From Cohnella sp. SGD-V74 (GTDB lineage Bacteria > Bacillota > Bacilli > Paenibacillales > Paenibacillaceae): 64,000 nucleotides of DNA. Both the position numbers and the translations under genes were made by a program. Of this stretch, positions 6,898 to 14,867 are shown one piece after another. Numbering within the stretch: position 1 is the first letter of the stretch; each line of letters starts with the position of its first letter. The notes under the pieces were generated by a model that saw only the letters and a list, made by a program, of their open reading frames with translations, was not told the DNA's origin and did not search any database. The DNA lies in NCBI RefSeq assembly GCF_003001675.1, contig NZ_PVYW01000019.1:62001-126000 (forward strand), given 5' to 3'.

Positions 6898-8682
6898 TCA
6901 GCCGCCGCCCGGCCTCGACTTGGCGACCGAGTCCTCCAGGTCAACCGCCCCGCCGCCGGAACCGCCGGAAGAGCTTCTCGCGATCAGCTTCCAGATCGAC
7001 TGCGCGGCCTGCTTCACCGTGCGCGGCTTGGCGTCGGTCGCCCCGTCCAACAGGCGGAATGGCCTGGCTAGCCGCGGCAGATGCAGCGACGCCTGCTCGA
7101 TCAGCCCGTCGTCGAACAGCAGCTCGACCGTGCCCGAAGCGAGCAGCCTGCCGTCCTTGAGCAGCAGCACGCGATCCGCCCATTCCGCCGCGAAATCGAC
7201 GTCGTGCGTCGCCACGATCACCGTCATTCCGGCCGAGACCATCTTCTCCAGCAGCGCCTGAAGCTCGTCCCGGCCTTTCGGATCGAGGAAGGACATCGGC
7301 TCGTCGAGAATGATCAGGTCCGGCTTCATGGCCAGCACGCCGGCAATGGCAACCCGTCTCTTCTGGCCGTAGCTGAGTTCGAAGGGAGACCGCTTGCGCA
7401 TGCCGTCCATGCCGACGCTGGCCAGCGCCGTCTCGACCCGTTCCTCCGCCTCCTCTTCGGACACTCCCATGTTGCGGGGGCCGAACGCGATGTCCTCCTC
7501 CACCGTCGAGGAGAAAATCTGATCGTCCGGGTCCTGATACACGACGCCGACTCTGCGCCGCAGCCGCTCTCCGTTGTCCCGCTTCACCGTCTCCCCGAAC
7601 AACCGAACCTCTCCTGCCTGGGACAGCTCCAAGCCGTTCAGCAGAGAGATCAGCGTTGACTTGCCCGCTCCGTTCGGCCCCATCAGAGCAACCTTGGAGC
7701 CGACGGGAATCTCGAAGGAAACGCCGCCGAGCGCCTTCACCTTGCCATAAGAGAAGCTGACGCCTCGGACTTCTACGGCCAATTCCCCTTCGTCTCGCCT
7801 ACTCCCACTGACAGCCGCCTCTCCCGTCTCTGCTGCGCGCACCTTTTCTCCTTCTTCCCGCGGGCGTTCCTCTGTACGCGCTTCCCCGTTTTCTCCCCCG
7901 GATCGCTCCCCTGCGCGCGCCCTTTCTCCTTCTTTCCGGGACCGCTCCTCTATGCGCATTTCTCCGCTTTCTCCCCCGGTCCTTTTCCCGGAACGCACCT
8001 TATTCGTCGTCTTCTCCCCCTCCAGCCCGCCTCTGGCCGACATGGCGATGTAGATTCTTTTGCTCCGCTCGTACGCCCGCAGGAACAGCACGCCCGCCAG
8101 CTCGCCGAACCGCTTGTAAGTTCGCGGCCCCCAGCGCCAGCCCCGGAAGCTCATTCCCCGCGCCCGCTGCGCCTTAAGCATGCTTGCCGCCTCTTCCTTA
8201 AGCAGAAAGAAGTATCTCACCATCAGCAAAATCAACTCCAGCAGCACGGCCGGCACCCCGACGGAGCGCAAGCTGCGCAGAAGCGTGAACAAAGGCGTTA
8301 CGGCCAGCAAATACGTGAGCAGCAGATTGGCGACGGCCAGCTTCAGAAGGATGACGGCCGCCTTAAGCGCGCCTTCTTCCGTAGCGACGAATCCAAGCCC
8401 TGTCCAAACCGCGGTCCCTTCGGTATGAAAGGGAATAAAAAGCGCCGCCCCCGCGCCAAAAGGCAGCAGAAGCAGCATGCGACCGACAATCAATCTTATG
8501 GATACTCCGCACCAGAGCAGCAGGAGCAGAAGAACGCCTCCGGCCGCCGCCAGTACATAGGGATTCCCTGTCGCCACCGTCGCGCACAGCAGCGCGGCGA
8601 CCGTCCACAGCCGATGGGACGGCTTGGCGATCAGCGGATGAATCCCTTCCTGTTCATGCAGCGTAACGATCGCCTTGCTCAT
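6898..8682 (-). CDS. Fused ECF transporter CbiQ (membrane) - CbiO (ATPase) for cobalt/nickel
   Basis: From the ATG at 8682, which overlaps the upstream stop as ATGA, the protein has 594 residues. Residues about 10-235 are a CbiQ-type transmembrane coupling protein, ending in the cytoplasmic helices (KAQRARGMSFRGWRW). Residues about 310-590 are a CbiO-type ATPase with Walker A GPNGAGKST, signature LSYGQKRR and Walker B LIILDEP. Between them is a linker of about 75 charged residues containing two 26-residue repeats (DNA period 78 bp, around 7834 and 7912). T and A subunits are normally separate genes. No frame break is visible, so this appears to be a genuine fusion. The T-subunit start is well supported; the open frame upstream of it overlaps the PDGLE gene and is spurious. 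Confidence 0.9.
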   Translation of the reverse strand: MSKAIVTLHEQEGIHPLIAKPSHRLWTVAALLCATVATGNPYVLAAAGGVLLLLLLWCGVSIRLIVGRMLLLLPFGAGAALFIPFHTEGTAVWTGLGFVATEEGALKAAVILLKLAVANLLLTYLLAVTPLFTLLRSLRSVGVPAVLLELILLMVRYFFLLKEEAASMLKAQRARGMSFRGWRWGPRTYKRFGELAGVLFLRAYERSKRIYIAMSARGGLEGEKTTNKVRSGKRTGGESGEMRIEERSRKEGERARAGERSGGENGEARTEERPREEGEKVRAAETGEAAVSGSRRDEGELAVEVRGVSFSYGKVKALGGVSFEIPVGSKVALMGPNGAGKSTLISLLNGLELSQAGEVRLFGETVKRDNGERLRRRVGVVYQDPDDQIFSSTVEEDIAFGPRNMGVSEEEAEERVETALASVGMDGMRKRSPFELSYGQKRRVAIAGVLAMKPDLIILDEPMSFLDPKGRDELQALLEKMVSAGMTVIVATHDVDFAAEWADRVLLLKDGRLLASGTVELLFDDGLIEQASLHLPRLARPFRLLDGATDAKPRTVKQAAQSIWKLIARSSSGGSGGGAVDLEDSVAKSRPGGG

Positions 8683-9068
8683 TCGCGGCGGCCTTCTTCT
8701 CTTGGCTTCGCCGACAACGGCCTGCTGATCGCGTAGAGCACGCCGAACAGGATCGCCGCTCCTATAACGCCTGCCAAGCCGACCTTCAGCATAGGCGACG
8801 AGATGCCCGGGATCTCGTAATCCGGAATCCAGGCCGTCCAGGAAGGCTCGTTCGCCTTCTCCAGAAAACCGTGATCCTCCGCGACCCGCTCCAGTCCGTC
8901 CGGATGAGGAGATGCGAAGTAAGACACGATTCCGGCAGCCAGCAGCGTCACGATGGCCATCACCAGCCATTTGCGCTTCTTGCCGGTCACCTCCACTCGC
9001 ACGTCGCCCGTATCGGCCCGCTCCGCCGACCTTTCCTTTGTTTCGTTCACGGGATCTCTCATGCTCAT
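8679..9068 (-). CDS. PDGLE-domain (CbiN-like) component of the cobalt/nickel ECF transporter
   Basis: The 129-residue protein has an N-terminal cytoplasmic stretch, one membrane helix (residues about 35-52), the family signature PDGLERVAEDHGF at about 56-68, and a second helix near residues 95-115. PDGLE-domain proteins replace CbiN/NikN as the small extra membrane subunit of CbiMNQO/NikMNQO metal importers. It overlaps cbiM by 4 bp at its start and cbiQO by 4 bp at its end (ATGA), so the three genes are translationally coupled. The longer than usual N-terminal tail (about 30 charged residues) is unexplained. Confidence 0.88.
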   Translation of the reverse strand: MSMRDPVNETKERSAERADTGDVRVEVTGKKRKWLVMAIVTLLAAGIVSYFASPHPDGLERVAEDHGFLEKANEPSWTAWIPDYEIPGISSPMLKVGLAGVIGAAILFGVLYAISRPLSAKPREEGRRE

Positions 9069-9715
9069 ACCGCCGACGCCTCCTTGCTTGCAGAAGCCGA
9101 GTCGAACGTCACGTTCCGCTCCGCCAAATAAGCGACGACCAGAGCGGTGACCAGACCTTCTCCGATGCCGATCAAACTATGCCAGCCGGCCATCGCCGTC
9201 AGCGCGACGTTGAGCGGGAACGTACCCGACCACGCCAGCAGCACCGCGACGGCGCAGGAAGCCGCTACGATCGAGCACCAGGCTGCCAGGAACGTGACCA
9301 CCTTAGTCGCCTTGCCGCGAAGCAGCGTCAAGCCCAGCCGATAGACGCCGTATCCGACGTAAGAGCCGATGACCCCGGTACAGAAAATATTCGCGCCCAG
9401 CACGGTTAACCCCCCGTCCTGGAACACCAGAGCCTGCACGATCAGCACCGCCGACATAATGACGACGCCTACCGCCGGCCCGAATAGAATCGACGCGAGC
9501 GCCCCGCCGAGAAAGTGTCCCGAAGTCGCTCCGGACACCGGGAAGTTCAGCATCTGCGCCGCGAAGATGAAAGCCCCGATCAACGCGATCTTCGGCACCT
9601 CCGGCCGTGCCAGCGTCATTTTCGTCTTCTTCAGCCCGTAAGCGATCGCCCCCGCGCCGAGCGCGCCGGTCGCAATGCAAGCTTTCGCGTCCAGAAATCC
9701 GTCCGGTATGTGCAT
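9065..9715 (-). CDS. cbiM: CbiM/NikM substrate-binding membrane subunit of cobalt/nickel ECF transporter
   Basis: The 216-residue integral membrane protein begins MHIPDGFLD. The amino-terminal Met-His is the invariant metal-ligand region of CbiM/NikM, and a conserved His lies in the loop SGATSGHFLGGALAS. Six or seven hydrophobic helices follow. It captures Co2+ or Ni2+ and docks on the CbiQ-CbiO module encoded two genes downstream. AGGGGA lies 8 bases before the ATG. The gene follows urtE by 88 bp on the same strand. Proximity to the urea transporter favours nickel (the urease cofactor) over cobalt, but sequence alone cannot decide. Confidence 0.92.
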   Translation of the reverse strand: MHIPDGFLDAKACIATGALGAGAIAYGLKKTKMTLARPEVPKIALIGAFIFAAQMLNFPVSGATSGHFLGGALASILFGPAVGVVIMSAVLIVQALVFQDGGLTVLGANIFCTGVIGSYVGYGVYRLGLTLLRGKATKVVTFLAAWCSIVAASCAVAVLLAWSGTFPLNVALTAMAGWHSLIGIGEGLVTALVVAYLAERNVTFDSASASKEASAV

Positions 9716-9803
9716 TTTCTCTATCCCCTCTGCGATTTCGTATGTTGTTATTATTTGTCAGGGACCTGCCTTTTTCCTGCTAGGTCGTGTATGCGTACAC
9801 GCC

Positions 9804-10511
9804 CTAGATCGTCAAGTGCTTCATCACGGCAGGATCGTCCAGGTCCTCGCGACCGCCCTGCCACACGATCGACCCTTTCTCCATAATGTAAAAGTAATCT
9901 CCCACGCTGCGAACGAAGTCGAGACTTTGTTCCACGAGCAGGATCGCGGTCTTGCCTTCGTCCCGGATCGAGCGGATAACGTCCTGGATGTCGTCCACAA
10001 TCGACGGCTGAATGCCTTCCGTCGGCTCATCGAGCACGAGCAGGTCCGGCTCCGCGATGAGCGCCCGCGCGAACGCGAGCTGCTGCTGCTGACCGCCGCT
10101 CAAGTCCCCTCCTCGGCGCTTGTAGAACGTCGGCAGGATCGGGAACTTCTCGACGGCCTCCGTCGGAATATCCTTGCTGCGCCGCTTGGCGGAGCTCCGG
10201 TGGGCTTCAAGGCCAATTCGCAAGTTCTCGTACACCGTCAGCTGAGAAAAAATTTCGCGCCCCTGCGGAACGTAACCGATGCCCCGCTTCGCCCGTTCTC
10301 CGGGAGCACGCTTCGTCACGACCTCTCCCTTGAACGAAATTTCGCCTTTTCTCGCTTTAAGCAGCCCCATAATGCTCTTCACCAGCGTCGACTTGCCCAC
10401 ACCGTTGCGCCCCATGAGACAGACGACCTGGCCCGGCTCCACCCTCAGCGACACGTCCCGCAAAATGACGCTTTCCCCGTAACCCGCTTCAAGCCGTTGA
10501 ACCGACAGCAT
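9804..10511 (-). CDS. urtE: Urea ABC transporter ATPase UrtE
   Basis: The 235-residue ATPase belongs to the branched-chain-type (HAAT) family: Walker A GRNGVGKST, Q-loop YVPQGREIF, signature LSGGQQQQL and Walker B LLVLDEPTEGIQ. The EGIQPSIV stretch is typical of LivF/UrtE proteins. With UrtD it powers the UrtBC permease. Its start lies 23 bp inside the end of urtD, so the pair is coupled. It is the last urt gene. The assignment to urea rather than amino acids rests on the complete urtABCDE set and the UrtA and UrtB sequences. Confidence 0.92.
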   Translation of the reverse strand: MLSVQRLEAGYGESVILRDVSLRVEPGQVVCLMGRNGVGKSTLVKSIMGLLKARKGEISFKGEVVTKRAPGERAKRGIGYVPQGREIFSQLTVYENLRIGLEAHRSSAKRRSKDIPTEAVEKFPILPTFYKRRGGDLSGGQQQQLAFARALIAEPDLLVLDEPTEGIQPSIVDDIQDVIRSIRDEGKTAILLVEQSLDFVRSVGDYFYIMEKGSIVWQGGREDLDDPAVMKHLTI

Positions 10512-11277
10512 CGTAATCCCGCCTTTTCCTGCCCAGGTACACTTCCGCGACCCGGTCGTCTCTTTGCACCTCGTCCATCGAGCCCTCCTTCAGCAGCTTG
10601 CCCTCGTGCATGACGGTCACCTTGCTCGCGAAGTTCCGCACGAACTCCATGTCGTGCTCCACGACGACGACCGTGCGCTTGCGCACGATTTCCCGCAGCA
10701 GCTCTCCGGTTTTGTCCGTCTCCTTGTCCGTCATCCCCGCCACCGGCTCGTCGAGCAGCAAAATTTCCGGCTCTTGCAGCAGCATCATGCCGATCTCCAG
10801 CCACTGCTTCTCTCCGTGGGACAGCAATCCGGCGCGCAGCCGTTTCTTGTCTTCGAGGCCGATCAGCTCCAATTCCGCATCCACCCGTTCACGGTCCGCC
10901 TTCGTCATCGCCGCTCTCAGCGTCGCCCATACGCCGCGATTTTGCGCCATCGCGATTTCCAGGTTCTCCTCGACCGTCAGGCCGGAGAAGATCGAAGGGG
11001 TCTGGAACTTCCGTCCGATGCCGAGCTGCGCGATCTCGTGCTCCTTGCGCCTTGTGACGTCGACCGTGCCTTTGCGGCCGTGGAACTCCACGACGCCTCC
11101 GGCCGGCTTTACCTTGCCGCAGATCGCGTCCAGCATCGTCGTCTTGCCCGCCCCGTTGGGACCGATCAGGAATCTCAGCTCGCCCGAAGCCAGCTCCAGA
11201 CTCATCTCCTGCACCGCCTTGAACCCGTCAAACGACACCGTTACTTTTTGACACGATAGAATCGAGGGTGATTTCAT
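10489..11277 (-). CDS. urtD: Urea ABC transporter ATPase UrtD
   Basis: The 262-residue HAAT-family ATPase shows Walker A GPNGAGKTT, signature LSHGEKQWLEIGM and Walker B ILLLDEPVAGM. LSHGEKQWLEIGMML is the distinctive form found in UrtD. AGGAGG lies about 9 bases upstream of the ATG at 11277, which supports a start 50 bp inside urtC. It also overlaps urtE by 23 bp. Unusually long overlaps on both sides suggest tight translational coupling of the three distal urt genes. Confidence 0.93.
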   Translation of the reverse strand: MKSPSILSCQKVTVSFDGFKAVQEMSLELASGELRFLIGPNGAGKTTMLDAICGKVKPAGGVVEFHGRKGTVDVTRRKEHEIAQLGIGRKFQTPSIFSGLTVEENLEIAMAQNRGVWATLRAAMTKADRERVDAELELIGLEDKKRLRAGLLSHGEKQWLEIGMMLLQEPEILLLDEPVAGMTDKETDKTGELLREIVRKRTVVVVEHDMEFVRNFASKVTVMHEGKLLKEGSMDEVQRDDRVAEVYLGRKRRDYDAVGSTA

Positions 11278-12331
11278 TTTCGCTCCGCCTCCTCAGAATG
11301 GCCTGGCGCGCTTGCCGGATCAATCCGACAATGCCCCCGGGCATAAACACGGTCACGACGATAAACAACGCCCCGAGCAGAAACAGCCAGAAATCCGGAT
11401 AAGAAGCGCTGAGCTGGCTTTTCGCCTGGGTCAGGAGAATGGCTCCGATGACGGCGCCGATCAGCGTTCCCCGGCCCCCGATCGCCACCAGCAGCACGAG
11501 CTCGATCGACGGCACGATCGCCATCATCGTCGGGGAGATAATGCCGACGTGGAGCACGAACAGCATGCCCGCCAGTCCCGCGAGACCCGCTGACACGGCA
11601 AACACCGCCATCTGGTAGTAAGCCGGATCGTAACCGAGAAACCGCGTCCGGTTCTCCCCGTCCCGGATCGCCCTAAGCACTTTGCCGAACCGGCTGTTGA
11701 CCAAGTGCCTGCAGACCGCGAACGCCGCGAGAAGCGCCGCCGCCGTCGCCAGATACGCCATCGTTTTCGCCGTGCCCGACGTCAGACTGTAGCCGAACAG
11801 CTTCGTATACCCGGTCAGACCGTTCGTTCCTCCCGTATAAGCCTGCTGTCCGACGAACAATGTAACCGTAATGATAACGAGCGCCTGAGTCAGAATCGTA
11901 AAATAAACGCCGCGAATCCGATTCCGGAACGTGAAGAAACCGAGCAGCAGCGCCAGCGCCGAAGGAAGAATCAGACCCATGGCGGCGGCGAAGGCGAAGC
12001 TCTTGAACGGCTCCCAGAACCAGGGAAGCTTCGTCAGCCCCATCCAGCCCATGAAGTCGGGGATGCGCGATCCTCCAGCGGCCAGCTTCAAGTGCATCGC
12101 CATCGCGTAGGCTCCCAGTCCGAAGAACACGCCGTGGCCCAAGCTCAGAATACCCGTGTAGCCCCACAGCAGATCGAGTCCGAGCGCGACGATCGCGAAC
12201 GCCAGACATTTCGCAAGCAGATTCAATCGAAAATCGTTCAAATAAAGCGGCGCCGAGAACAGGGCGGCGGCAGCGGCCGCATAGCCGATCAGCAGCCAAG
12301 CCCGGCGCGGCAGGCGGGACATCCATTGCAC
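11228..12331 (-). CDS. urtC: Urea ABC transporter permease UrtC
   Basis: A GTG start at 12331 is chosen because GGAGGTGATC lies 8 bases before it. The in-frame ATG at 12346 is part of that ribosome binding site and is unlikely to be used. The 367-residue protein has about ten hydrophobic segments and the LivM-type motifs GYTGILSLGHGVFFGLGAYA and ALVIITVTLF. It forms the membrane channel with UrtB. It begins 50 bp downstream of the urtB stop. The open frame continues upstream over the urtB region but only as a shadow. Confidence 0.92.
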   Translation of the reverse strand: MQWMSRLPRRAWLLIGYAAAAAALFSAPLYLNDFRLNLLAKCLAFAIVALGLDLLWGYTGILSLGHGVFFGLGAYAMAMHLKLAAGGSRIPDFMGWMGLTKLPWFWEPFKSFAFAAAMGLILPSALALLLGFFTFRNRIRGVYFTILTQALVIITVTLFVGQQAYTGGTNGLTGYTKLFGYSLTSGTAKTMAYLATAAALLAAFAVCRHLVNSRFGKVLRAIRDGENRTRFLGYDPAYYQMAVFAVSAGLAGLAGMLFVLHVGIISPTMMAIVPSIELVLLVAIGGRGTLIGAVIGAILLTQAKSQLSASYPDFWLFLLGALFIVVTVFMPGGIVGLIRQARQAILRRRSENEITLDSIVSKSNGVV

Positions 12332-12381
12332 CGCGATCACCTCCATTGCGCGAGTTCGTTGTTGCGGGACGGCGGAACGGC

Positions 12382-13290
12382 TCAACCGTCCAACGAGCGG
12401 GATCGGACCGCGAACATCCCCATCGGCTTCCATTGCAGGAATGCGACGATGCAGAGGAACACGAGCACCTTGCCCAGAGAAGCGTCCGTCCACCATTCGA
12501 ACAGCGTATTGAACACTCCGATGCCGAGCGCTCCCGCGACCGTGCCGACCAGCTTGCCGACTCCGCCGAGCACGACGACCATGAACGCGTCGACGATATA
12601 GTACGTGCCGATCGAAGGGCCGATCGGCCCGATCAGCGTCAGCGCGCAGCCGGCAATGCCGGCAATGCCGGAGCCGATCGCGAACGTGAACGCGTCTACT
12701 CGCCTCGTCGAGATGCCGAGGCAGGCTGCCATGTCGCGGTTCTGCATGACTGCCCGCATCCGCCGCCCGGCGTTGCTGCGGTAAATATACAAGTACATCG
12801 CGAACAAGCAGAACGCGACCAGCGCGATGATGAACAATCGCTTGTAGGGCAGTACGACGCCCGGCATAAGCGCCCAGCCTCCGTCCAGCCAAGTCGGACT
12901 CGACACCGCCACGTTGGGCGCGCCGAAGATCGTCCGCGCCAGCTGCTGCAGCATCAATCCGACGCCCCAGGTGGCGAGCAGACTGTCGAGCGGCCGACCG
13001 TACAGGAAACGGATCAGCGTCACTTCGAGCAGATAGCCGATCGCGAAAGCCAAGACGAAGCTGGCGAGAAGAGCCACCGGGAAATAAGCGTCGAACAGAC
13101 TTTTGGGCAATGCCGATTTGAAAATTTGCTGCGTCATATACGCCCCGTAGGCGCCGATCATGATGAATTCCCCATGCGCCATGTTGATGACTCTCATCAA
13201 ACCGAACGTAACGGCCAGACCGAGAGCGATGAGCAGCAGAATCGAGCTGACGCTAAGCCCGTTAAACAGCTGCGAAATCCAGATTTCCAT
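12382..13290 (-). CDS. urtB: Urea ABC transporter permease UrtB
   Basis: The 302-residue membrane protein starts MEIWISQLFNGLSVSSI and contains INMAHGEFIMIGAYGAY, the LivH/UrtB signature, and WGVGLMLQQ further on. About eight hydrophobic helices are visible. It pairs with UrtC. A 99-bp gap containing a stable hairpin separates it from urtA, a common arrangement that lets the binding protein be made in excess over the membrane parts. Confidence 0.93.
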   Translation of the reverse strand: MEIWISQLFNGLSVSSILLLIALGLAVTFGLMRVINMAHGEFIMIGAYGAYMTQQIFKSALPKSLFDAYFPVALLASFVLAFAIGYLLEVTLIRFLYGRPLDSLLATWGVGLMLQQLARTIFGAPNVAVSSPTWLDGGWALMPGVVLPYKRLFIIALVAFCLFAMYLYIYRSNAGRRMRAVMQNRDMAACLGISTRRVDAFTFAIGSGIAGIAGCALTLIGPIGPSIGTYYIVDAFMVVVLGGVGKLVGTVAGALGIGVFNTLFEWWTDASLGKVLVFLCIVAFLQWKPMGMFAVRSRSLDG

Positions 13291-13331
13291 CCTCGTAACC
13301 CCCGTCTCCCACTAGCCGCATGGACAAGCGA

Positions 13332-13364
13332 GGGGAAGCTCCGGCTTGCACCGGACACTTCCCC
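13332..13364 (-). terminator. Hairpin between urtA and urtB (partial terminator or mRNA stabiliser)
   Basis: GGGGAAG (13332-13338) pairs with CTTCCCC (13358-13364), with an inner TCCGG/CCGGA stem. There is no T-run on the minus strand. It probably limits read-through into, or stabilises mRNA upstream of, the permease genes; that role is inference. Confidence 0.55.
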
Positions 13365-13389
13365 AGCTGAGACCGCGACTGCAGCGTCG

Positions 13390-14658
13390 TTATTCGCTCA
13401 AGCCCTTCGCCCATTCGTAAGTGGTCAGATACGGGTCCGGCTTGACGGGACCGCCGGAATTCCACAGCTCCACGATCTGGCCGTCTTCCTTGATCTCCCC
13501 GATGCGAACGGTTTTGTAAATATGCTGGTTGTCGCCGTCGATCGTGACCTTGCCCTCGGGAGCGTTGAACTCGATGCCCTTGGCCGCTTCCTTCACCTTG
13601 TCGACTTCGAACGAGCCCGCCTTCTCGACCGCGGCCGCCCACAGATAGACTGCGACGTAACCGGCTTCCATCGGATCGCTGGTCACGCTGTCCTCGCCGT
13701 ATTCCTTCTTGAAGCTTTCGACGAACACTTTGTTCTCCGGCGTATCCGTCGTCTGGAAGTAGTCCCAAGCGACCAGATGTCCGGTTAAGTATTCCGCTCC
13801 GATCCCTTTCACTTCTTCTTCCGCGATGGATACCGAGACCGTCATCAGGTCGGCGGAAGTAATGCCCGCATCCTTCAGCTGCTTGAAGAACGCGACGTTG
13901 CTGTCTCCGTTCAGCGTGTTGTAGACGACATCCGGATTCGCTTCCTTGATCTTGGCGATAATCGTCGTGTAGTCCGTATGTCCGAGCGGCGTATATTCTT
14001 CGGCGACGGTCTCTCCGCCGTTTGCGGCGAGCTGCGCCTTGATGATCTTGTTGGCGGTCCGCGGGAATACGTAGTCGGAGCCGAGCAGAAACACTTTCTT
14101 CTTGCCTTGCTCAAGCAAGAAATCGATGGAAGGAACGATCTGCTGGTTCGTGGTTGCGCCCGTGTAGAAAATGTTGGGGGAAGATTCCATGCCTTCGTAC
14201 TGAACGGGATACCATAACAGGCCGTTCAGCTCTTCGAATACGGGAAGCATCGCTTTCCGGCTCGCGGACGTCCAGCCGCCGAACACGGTTGCGACTTTGT
14301 CTTCCGACAGCAGCTTGCGGGCTTTCTCGGCGAACGTCGGCCAGTCCGATGCGCCGTCTTCCACGACCGCTTCGATCTGCTTGCCGAGCACGCCGCCTTT
14401 GGCGTTGATCTCCTTGATCGCCATCAGCTCCGAGTTTTTCACGGTTACTTCGGAGATGGACATCGTTCCGCTCAAGGAATGCAGGATGCCTACCTTGATT
14501 TTGTCTCCGCTCGCCGCCGCTCCGGACGCCGATGCGGACGGCGAACCTGTGGCAGAGGCGCCTCCCGCTTCGTTGTTCTTGTCGCCCCCGCAGCCCGCCA
14601 ACACCAAGCTTGCCGCCAACACCATTGCAAAACCTTTTAACCAGCCGACTTTCCTCAT
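13390..14658 (-). CDS. urtA: Urea ABC transporter substrate-binding lipoprotein UrtA
   Basis: The ATG at 14658 is preferred over the in-frame TTG upstream, because GGGGAG lies 7 bases before it. The 422-residue product has a lipoprotein signal peptide with lipobox LVLAGC and a Ser/Ala-rich linker. A long periplasmic-binding fold follows (KIKVGILHSLSGTMSISEV). The run GGWTSASRKAMLPVFEELNGLLWYP has the form seen in UrtA/FmdD urea- and amide-binding proteins. It is the first and most distal gene from the permeases, preceded by a promoter with a TnrA/GlnR box and a 5'-UTR hairpin. Confidence 0.93.
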   Translation of the reverse strand: MRKVGWLKGFAMVLAASLVLAGCGGDKNNEAGGASATGSPSASASGAAASGDKIKVGILHSLSGTMSISEVTVKNSELMAIKEINAKGGVLGKQIEAVVEDGASDWPTFAEKARKLLSEDKVATVFGGWTSASRKAMLPVFEELNGLLWYPVQYEGMESSPNIFYTGATTNQQIVPSIDFLLEQGKKKVFLLGSDYVFPRTANKIIKAQLAANGGETVAEEYTPLGHTDYTTIIAKIKEANPDVVYNTLNGDSNVAFFKQLKDAGITSADLMTVSVSIAEEEVKGIGAEYLTGHLVAWDYFQTTDTPENKVFVESFKKEYGEDSVTSDPMEAGYVAVYLWAAAVEKAGSFEVDKVKEAAKGIEFNAPEGKVTIDGDNQHIYKTVRIGEIKEDGQIVELWNSGGPVKPDPYLTTYEWAKGLSE

Positions 14659-14700
14659 CCTTCCACTCCCCAATCCTTTGTTTTTGGTTTCTCTCTATTT

Positions 14701-14737
14701 ACGAACGTTCAGGTCTTGTTACGACCCGGTCGTTCGT
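14701..14737 (-). promoter_or_regulatory. 5'-UTR hairpin of urtA
   Basis: ACGAACG (14701-14707) pairs with CGTTCGT (14731-14737), with an inner GGTC/GACC stem. It starts at about the predicted transcription start (14738), so the mRNA would begin with a stem-loop, a structure that can protect 5' ends. Confidence 0.5.
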
Positions 14738-14744
14738 TAGTGAC

Positions 14745-14774
14745 ATTATATGGTTATGTTAGTTTTTATGTCAA
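14745..14774 (-). promoter_or_regulatory. SigA promoter of urtABCDE
   Basis: On the minus strand TTGACA (14769-14774) and TATAAT (14745-14750) are separated by 18 bases. Both hexamers are perfect. The -35 hexamer forms the end of the TnrA/GlnR box described separately. Confidence 0.85.
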
Positions 14775-14785
14775 TATAACTTACA
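14769..14785. promoter_or_regulatory. TnrA/GlnR nitrogen-control box at urtA
   Basis: TGTCAATATAACTTACA is a perfect match to TGTNAN7TNACA. A second, imperfect copy sits at 14757-14773 and shares five bases. The perfect box covers the -35 hexamer and is centred about 40 bp before the expected start. It should link urea uptake to nitrogen status. Whether it mediates repression or activation is not decidable from sequence. Confidence 0.8.
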
Positions 14786-14867
14786 TAAATTACTGAAATT
14801 CGAATCTTTAGATGTGTTTTTGCTATATTAATGTTATGTATTATTACCTAAATATCACGCAAAGGGC

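Noticed and set aside
8683..8970. N-terminal 96 residues extending the CbiQ-CbiO frame
   Set aside because: They overlap the PDGLE gene in another frame and lack membrane-protein features; the ATGA start at 8682 fits the family.
9716..9803. Cobalamin riboswitch or terminator before cbiM
   Set aside because: The 88-bp gap is too short for the riboswitch, and its small GTGTA/TACAC dyad has no T-run.
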